Below, piece after piece: positions 61,724 through 64,000 of a stretch of DNA of 64,000 nucleotides. The translations under genes were made by a program, and so were the position numbers. Source of the stretch: Chthoniobacter sp. (GTDB lineage: Bacteria > Verrucomicrobiota > Verrucomicrobiia > Chthoniobacterales > Chthoniobacteraceae); assembly GCA_021414005.1 (NCBI GenBank), contig JAIOPH010000013.1, positions 248,001-312,000 of the forward strand, written 5' to 3'. The notes below the pieces were generated by a model, which searched no databases, was not told the origin of the DNA, and saw only the letters and a list, made by a program, of their open reading frames with translations. Position 1 is the first letter of the stretch, and each line of letters opens with the position of its first letter.

Positions 61724-61859
61724 ATGGACACGACGCTCGAGTATGCCGAGACGCACTTTTCCCGCCTCGGTGCTGCATGTGAGTCACGCGAGCCTGTGGG
61801 AGATCACGCTGAAACATGGCGCGGGAAAGCTGTCTCTGCCCGGCCCGTTGCTTTGGTAG
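61724..61859 (+). pseudogene. Antitoxin/PIN toxin remnant
   Basis: From an ATG at 61724 the frame reads MDTTLEYAETHFSRL, a Phd/VapB-type antitoxin start. From about 61770 a second frame reads VSHASLWEITLKHGAGKLSL then PGPLLW and TAG, matching the SASLWEI-KH-GKL-LPG segment of PIN-domain VapC toxins. The two fragments are fused by deletion of the antitoxin 3' and toxin 5' parts. Neither is complete. It lies in the gap after the DUF1501 gene. Confidence 0.7.
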
Positions 61860-61898
61860 CAGTCGTCTGGGCGGCGGACGCCGAAAACGGTTCCGGGC

Positions 61899-61921
61899 GT
61901 TGCCAAACGGCGTTTGGCAAC
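61899..61921. repeat. Perfect 11-bp palindrome with one-base centre
   Basis: GTTGCCAAACG and CGTTTGGCAAC face each other around a single G. This could be an operator for a dimeric regulator, a cruciform or a recombination scar. It lies between two gene remnants with no adjacent intact gene. Confidence 0.7.
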
Positions 61922-61927
61922 GAGGCG

Positions 61928-61969
61928 CTTAAAAACCCCCGCGACCTCGGAGCCGCACGGGGCAAGTGA
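61928..61969 (+). pseudogene. 3' tail of a second beta-helix gene
   Basis: The last codons before TGA read LKNPRDLGAARGK, close to VKNARDLGAAGGK at the end of the beta-helix gene at 57544, with similar DNA across the tail. No upstream beta-helix sequence is present, so only the 3' end of a paralogue remains. Confidence 0.65.
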
Positions 61970-62019
61970 GTCCGCCGCCGCTGAGTTAGTGGAGGATCGG
62001 CCCGGAAAAGTCGAAGCGT

Positions 62020-62382
62020 TCATGGGTGCCCGAGGTCATTTCTCCGGCGGCGGATAAGCACACCCGAAGCCATAATCATCAGCCCAGCGAACACCGCACA
62101 ACATCCCGCAACAACGGGTGCTCGGGTGTCTTCAAACTCAATGCTGTCGAAGCCATAGATAAGCCTCGTGTTGACTCCAGAGCGGTAAGACAACCCATCA
62201 GGCCAGCCATCATTTTTCTCCCAAAAAGTTTCCCGAAATCCAAACTGAAAACCTCCGACATTTGCCACCCAAGTGTGCGGAAGCTCCGGCGGCTTTTCAT
62301 CCGTGACCGACTCTTGGGCAACGGCTTTCCACGTCAGTCCCAGCGGCAGCAGGTAGGGGAGGAGAGGGGCGAAGCGTTTCAT
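62020..62382 (-). CDS. Small membrane-anchored secreted protein
   Basis: The 120-aa product has an N-terminal signal (MKRFAPLLPYLLPLGLTW, cleavage near AVA-Q), a mature region of about 70 residues (WVANVGGFQFGFRETFWEKN) and a C-terminal membrane helix (APVVAGCCAVFAGLMIMASG) followed by a basic RRRR tail, resembling a sorting or anchor signal. No family was recognised. The G+C is lower than in surrounding genes. Confidence 0.65.
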   Translation of the reverse strand: MKRFAPLLPYLLPLGLTWKAVAQESVTDEKPPELPHTWVANVGGFQFGFRETFWEKNDGWPDGLSYRSGVNTRLIYGFDSIEFEDTRAPVVAGCCAVFAGLMIMASGVLIRRRRNDLGHP

Positions 62383-62615
62383 GGCGGCGGGAAAAAAAGC
62401 TGCGGGGATGCGTGGGACGGAGCCAGGAGGTGACGCGCGGCCCGGAGTATGATGGAGCTAAGCGGAGGGCCGCATTCGCCGCAAGGTCGGGCCGCGACAG
62501 CGCGGAGTGCTCCAAACAAGCCGTCATCCGCCGCTTCGCCCAGAACGACGGGCGCGCTTGCGCCACCGCCGGACGCCTTGACGCCCGCCTGACCCGCTCC
62601 CTACCGTCGCCGCGC

Positions 62616-63341
62616 ATGGACGCCGCCCTCCCGACAAACCTCGCCGCTCCGGTCACGGAAACACTTCGTTCCTTCGTCGAATCCGCGCGCGGAGCATTTG
62701 GCGAGGATCTGCAATCCATCGTCCTTTTCGGCAGCGCGGCCGAGGGTCGGCTGCGTCCGGCGTCGGATGTCAATGTGCTGGTGCTGCTGGCGGCGTTTGA
62801 GCGCGAAAAGGCGGACCGTTTGCGCGAACCGTTGCGCATGGCGCACGCGGCGGTCCGGCTCGCGGCGATGTTCCTGCTCGAAGCCGAGCTTCCGTCCGCC
62901 ATCGAATCGTTCGCGGTGAAATTCGGCGACATCGCGCGGCGGCATCGCGTGCTGTTTGGCCGCGATCCTTTTTCAACCGTGACGGTGCCGCGCGCGGCGG
63001 CGGTCGCGCGGCTGAGGCAGACGTTGCTGAATCTCACGCTGCGGATGCGCGAAGCCTATATTGCGCGCGGGTTGCGCGAAGAGCAGTTGGTGGCCGCCAT
63101 CGCCGAAATGGCCGGCCCGCTACGCGCCTGCGCGGCTACTTTGGACGAACTCCAGAGCCGCGCGGTCGCCTCGCCGAAGGAGGCGCTGGAGCAGTTCGCC
63201 GGCGTGGCGGGAGCTTCGCTGATGAGCCGGATCACCGAGGCGCGCACCCACGGCGCGCTCCCGCCAGGCACGGCGGGCACGACGCTGGCCGAGCTCACCG
63301 ACCTCTCGCGGTCGCTGTGGGCGGCGGCGCAGAGACTGTGA
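62616..63341 (+). CDS. Nucleotidyltransferase-fold protein
   Basis: The 241-aa product has the minimal nucleotidyltransferase motif LFGSAAEGRLRPASDVNVLV (37-56): GS at 39-40, the first catalytic Asp at 51, and Asn at 53 where the second Asp is usual. A helical C-terminal part follows (LRMREAYIARGLREEQLVAA). The N at 53 may reduce catalysis, so it could be a regulator or binder. The ATG at 62616 is preferred over long upstream extensions that have no family match. Confidence 0.75.
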   Translation: MDAALPTNLAAPVTETLRSFVESARGAFGEDLQSIVLFGSAAEGRLRPASDVNVLVLLAAFEREKADRLREPLRMAHAAVRLAAMFLLEAELPSAIESFAVKFGDIARRHRVLFGRDPFSTVTVPRAAAVARLRQTLLNLTLRMREAYIARGLREEQLVAAIAEMAGPLRACAATLDELQSRAVASPKEALEQFAGVAGASLMSRITEARTHGALPPGTAGTTLAELTDLSRSLWAAAQRL

Positions 63342-63350
63342 CCCGGCGGT

Positions 63351-64000
63351 ATGAATCCCTTCGATCTGCATGGGCCGGAGTTCCTGGTTTTCTACGTCAC
63401 GTTTGCCGTGGTGGTGATCGTGACGGCATGGTTGTTTCGCCGAATCCGGGAAGGAGGAACCGCGCCAAAGATGGATCTCGATCCTTACACTGTCGCATAT
63501 CTGCGCGGTGGAACGAATGAGGTCGTACGGGTGGCGCTCGTCTCGCTCATCGACCGCGGACTGGCTTCGACGAGCGGTTCCAAAGTGGTGCGTGCTCCCA
63601 AGGCCGACGCGGCCGCCGTTCGGCATCCGGTCGAGAAGAACCTCCTGAACAAACTCGGCGTGGCGCGCGAGGCTGTCTCGATCTTTGGCGAGCCCACGCT
63701 GGAGGTCGCGTGCGTGCCATTTAAATCCGTCCTCGAGCAGCACGCGCTTTTGCCGGACGCCGCCACGACGCAAAGGCGCACTCTGGTTTTCGGCGTCACG
63801 TTACTGCTGCTGTGTGGCGTCGGCGGCGTGAAAGTGCTCATCGCTCTCGAACGGGGGCGGAGCAATGTGGGTTTGCTCCTTCTTTTGACGTTCATCGCGA
63901 CCGTCGCTGCATTTAGAGTCTGTCATCCCCGCCAAACGGAACGGGGACGGGCGATGCTCCAGGACTTGCGCGCACTCTACGCGGGCTTGCGGTTGCGGGC
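63351..64000 (+). CDS. TIGR04222-like membrane protein, C-terminus beyond window
   Basis: The visible 216 residues start NPFDLHGPEFLVFYVTFAVV (first membrane helix), then DPYTVAYLRGGTNEVVRVAL, a segment typical of TIGR04222 proteins. Two more helices lie near residues 145-185 (LVFGVTLLLLCGVGGV and LLLLLTFIATVAAF). The gene continues past the window edge. Function is unknown; it is 9 bases after the nucleotidyltransferase stop, so they may be co-transcribed. Confidence 0.85.
   Translation, partial: MNPFDLHGPEFLVFYVTFAVVVIVTAWLFRRIREGGTAPKMDLDPYTVAYLRGGTNEVVRVALVSLIDRGLASTSGSKVVRAPKADAAAVRHPVEKNLLNKLGVAREAVSIFGEPTLEVACVPFKSVLEQHALLPDAATTQRRTLVFGVTLLLLCGVGGVKVLIALERGRSNVGLLLLLTFIATVAAFRVCHPRQTERGRAMLQDLRALYAGLRLR

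Overview
The window is high-G+C bacterial DNA with dense genes on both strands. It looks like a member of the Verrucomicrobiota. The basis is two giant autotransporters built from autotransporter-associated beta-strand repeats, a PSD1-type cytochrome/DUF1549-DUF1553 gene next to a DUF1501 gene, a lysine/alanine-rich histone H1-like peptide, an FHA-kinase gene and frequent start codons without a Shine-Dalgarno sequence. No rRNA or tRNA gene and no CRISPR array was seen. The lineage is inferred from gene content only.

Layout. 1-10055 (minus) holds two autotransporters, the first cut by the window edge. 10214-17828 (minus) is a compact housekeeping block with repeated 4-base ATGA overlaps: an M16 peptidase pair, ispF-suhB, an H1-like peptide with a near-perfect terminator, then coaC, gmk, yicC and purC. 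18002-25825 is mixed: membrane and secreted proteins of unknown role, a pirin, an RluA-type pseudouridine synthase, a DUF3857/transglutaminase protein, and a ferredoxin pair. 25848-29765 carries the pyruvate dehydrogenase E1 genes (with a broken hicBA toxin-antitoxin pair between them) and two tandem thymidylate kinases. 29820-33731 holds cdd, mnmG (with two parS-like 16-mers), a cysteine desulfurase and tatA. 33820-42664 holds an L,D-transpeptidase-like gene and a GT-C/TPR membrane protein sharing a CATG start, a split CbiX/Fe-S pair, a secreted pseudoprotease, an amidohydrolase and ilvN. 42996-49560 holds ffh-rpsP, scpAB, an Imm70-like cassette, pheA and two uncharacterised genes. 49557-56105 (minus) runs sigma factor, anti-sigma, two lipoproteins, FHA kinase, zwf, opcA. 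56189-64000 holds a beta-helix protein, the PSD1/DUF1501 pair, gene remnants, a nucleotidyltransferase and a TIGR04222-type membrane protein cut by the right edge.

The most distinctive feature is a set of gene remnants that ordinary ORF calling misses: a hicBA pair with a nonsense codon, a frameshift and an apparent internal deletion; an antitoxin/PIN toxin fragment; the 3' end of maf lying in frame behind a pirin gene; the 5' end of a second cbiX; and the 3' tail of a second beta-helix gene. Together with an Imm70-like cassette flanked by inverted copies of a short repeat, they suggest repeated gain and decay of small conflict modules and local recombination at otherwise conserved gene junctions. 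The two parS-like sites in and before mnmG may mark the chromosome-partitioning region. All functional statements rest on motifs and remembered family features; no database search was run.
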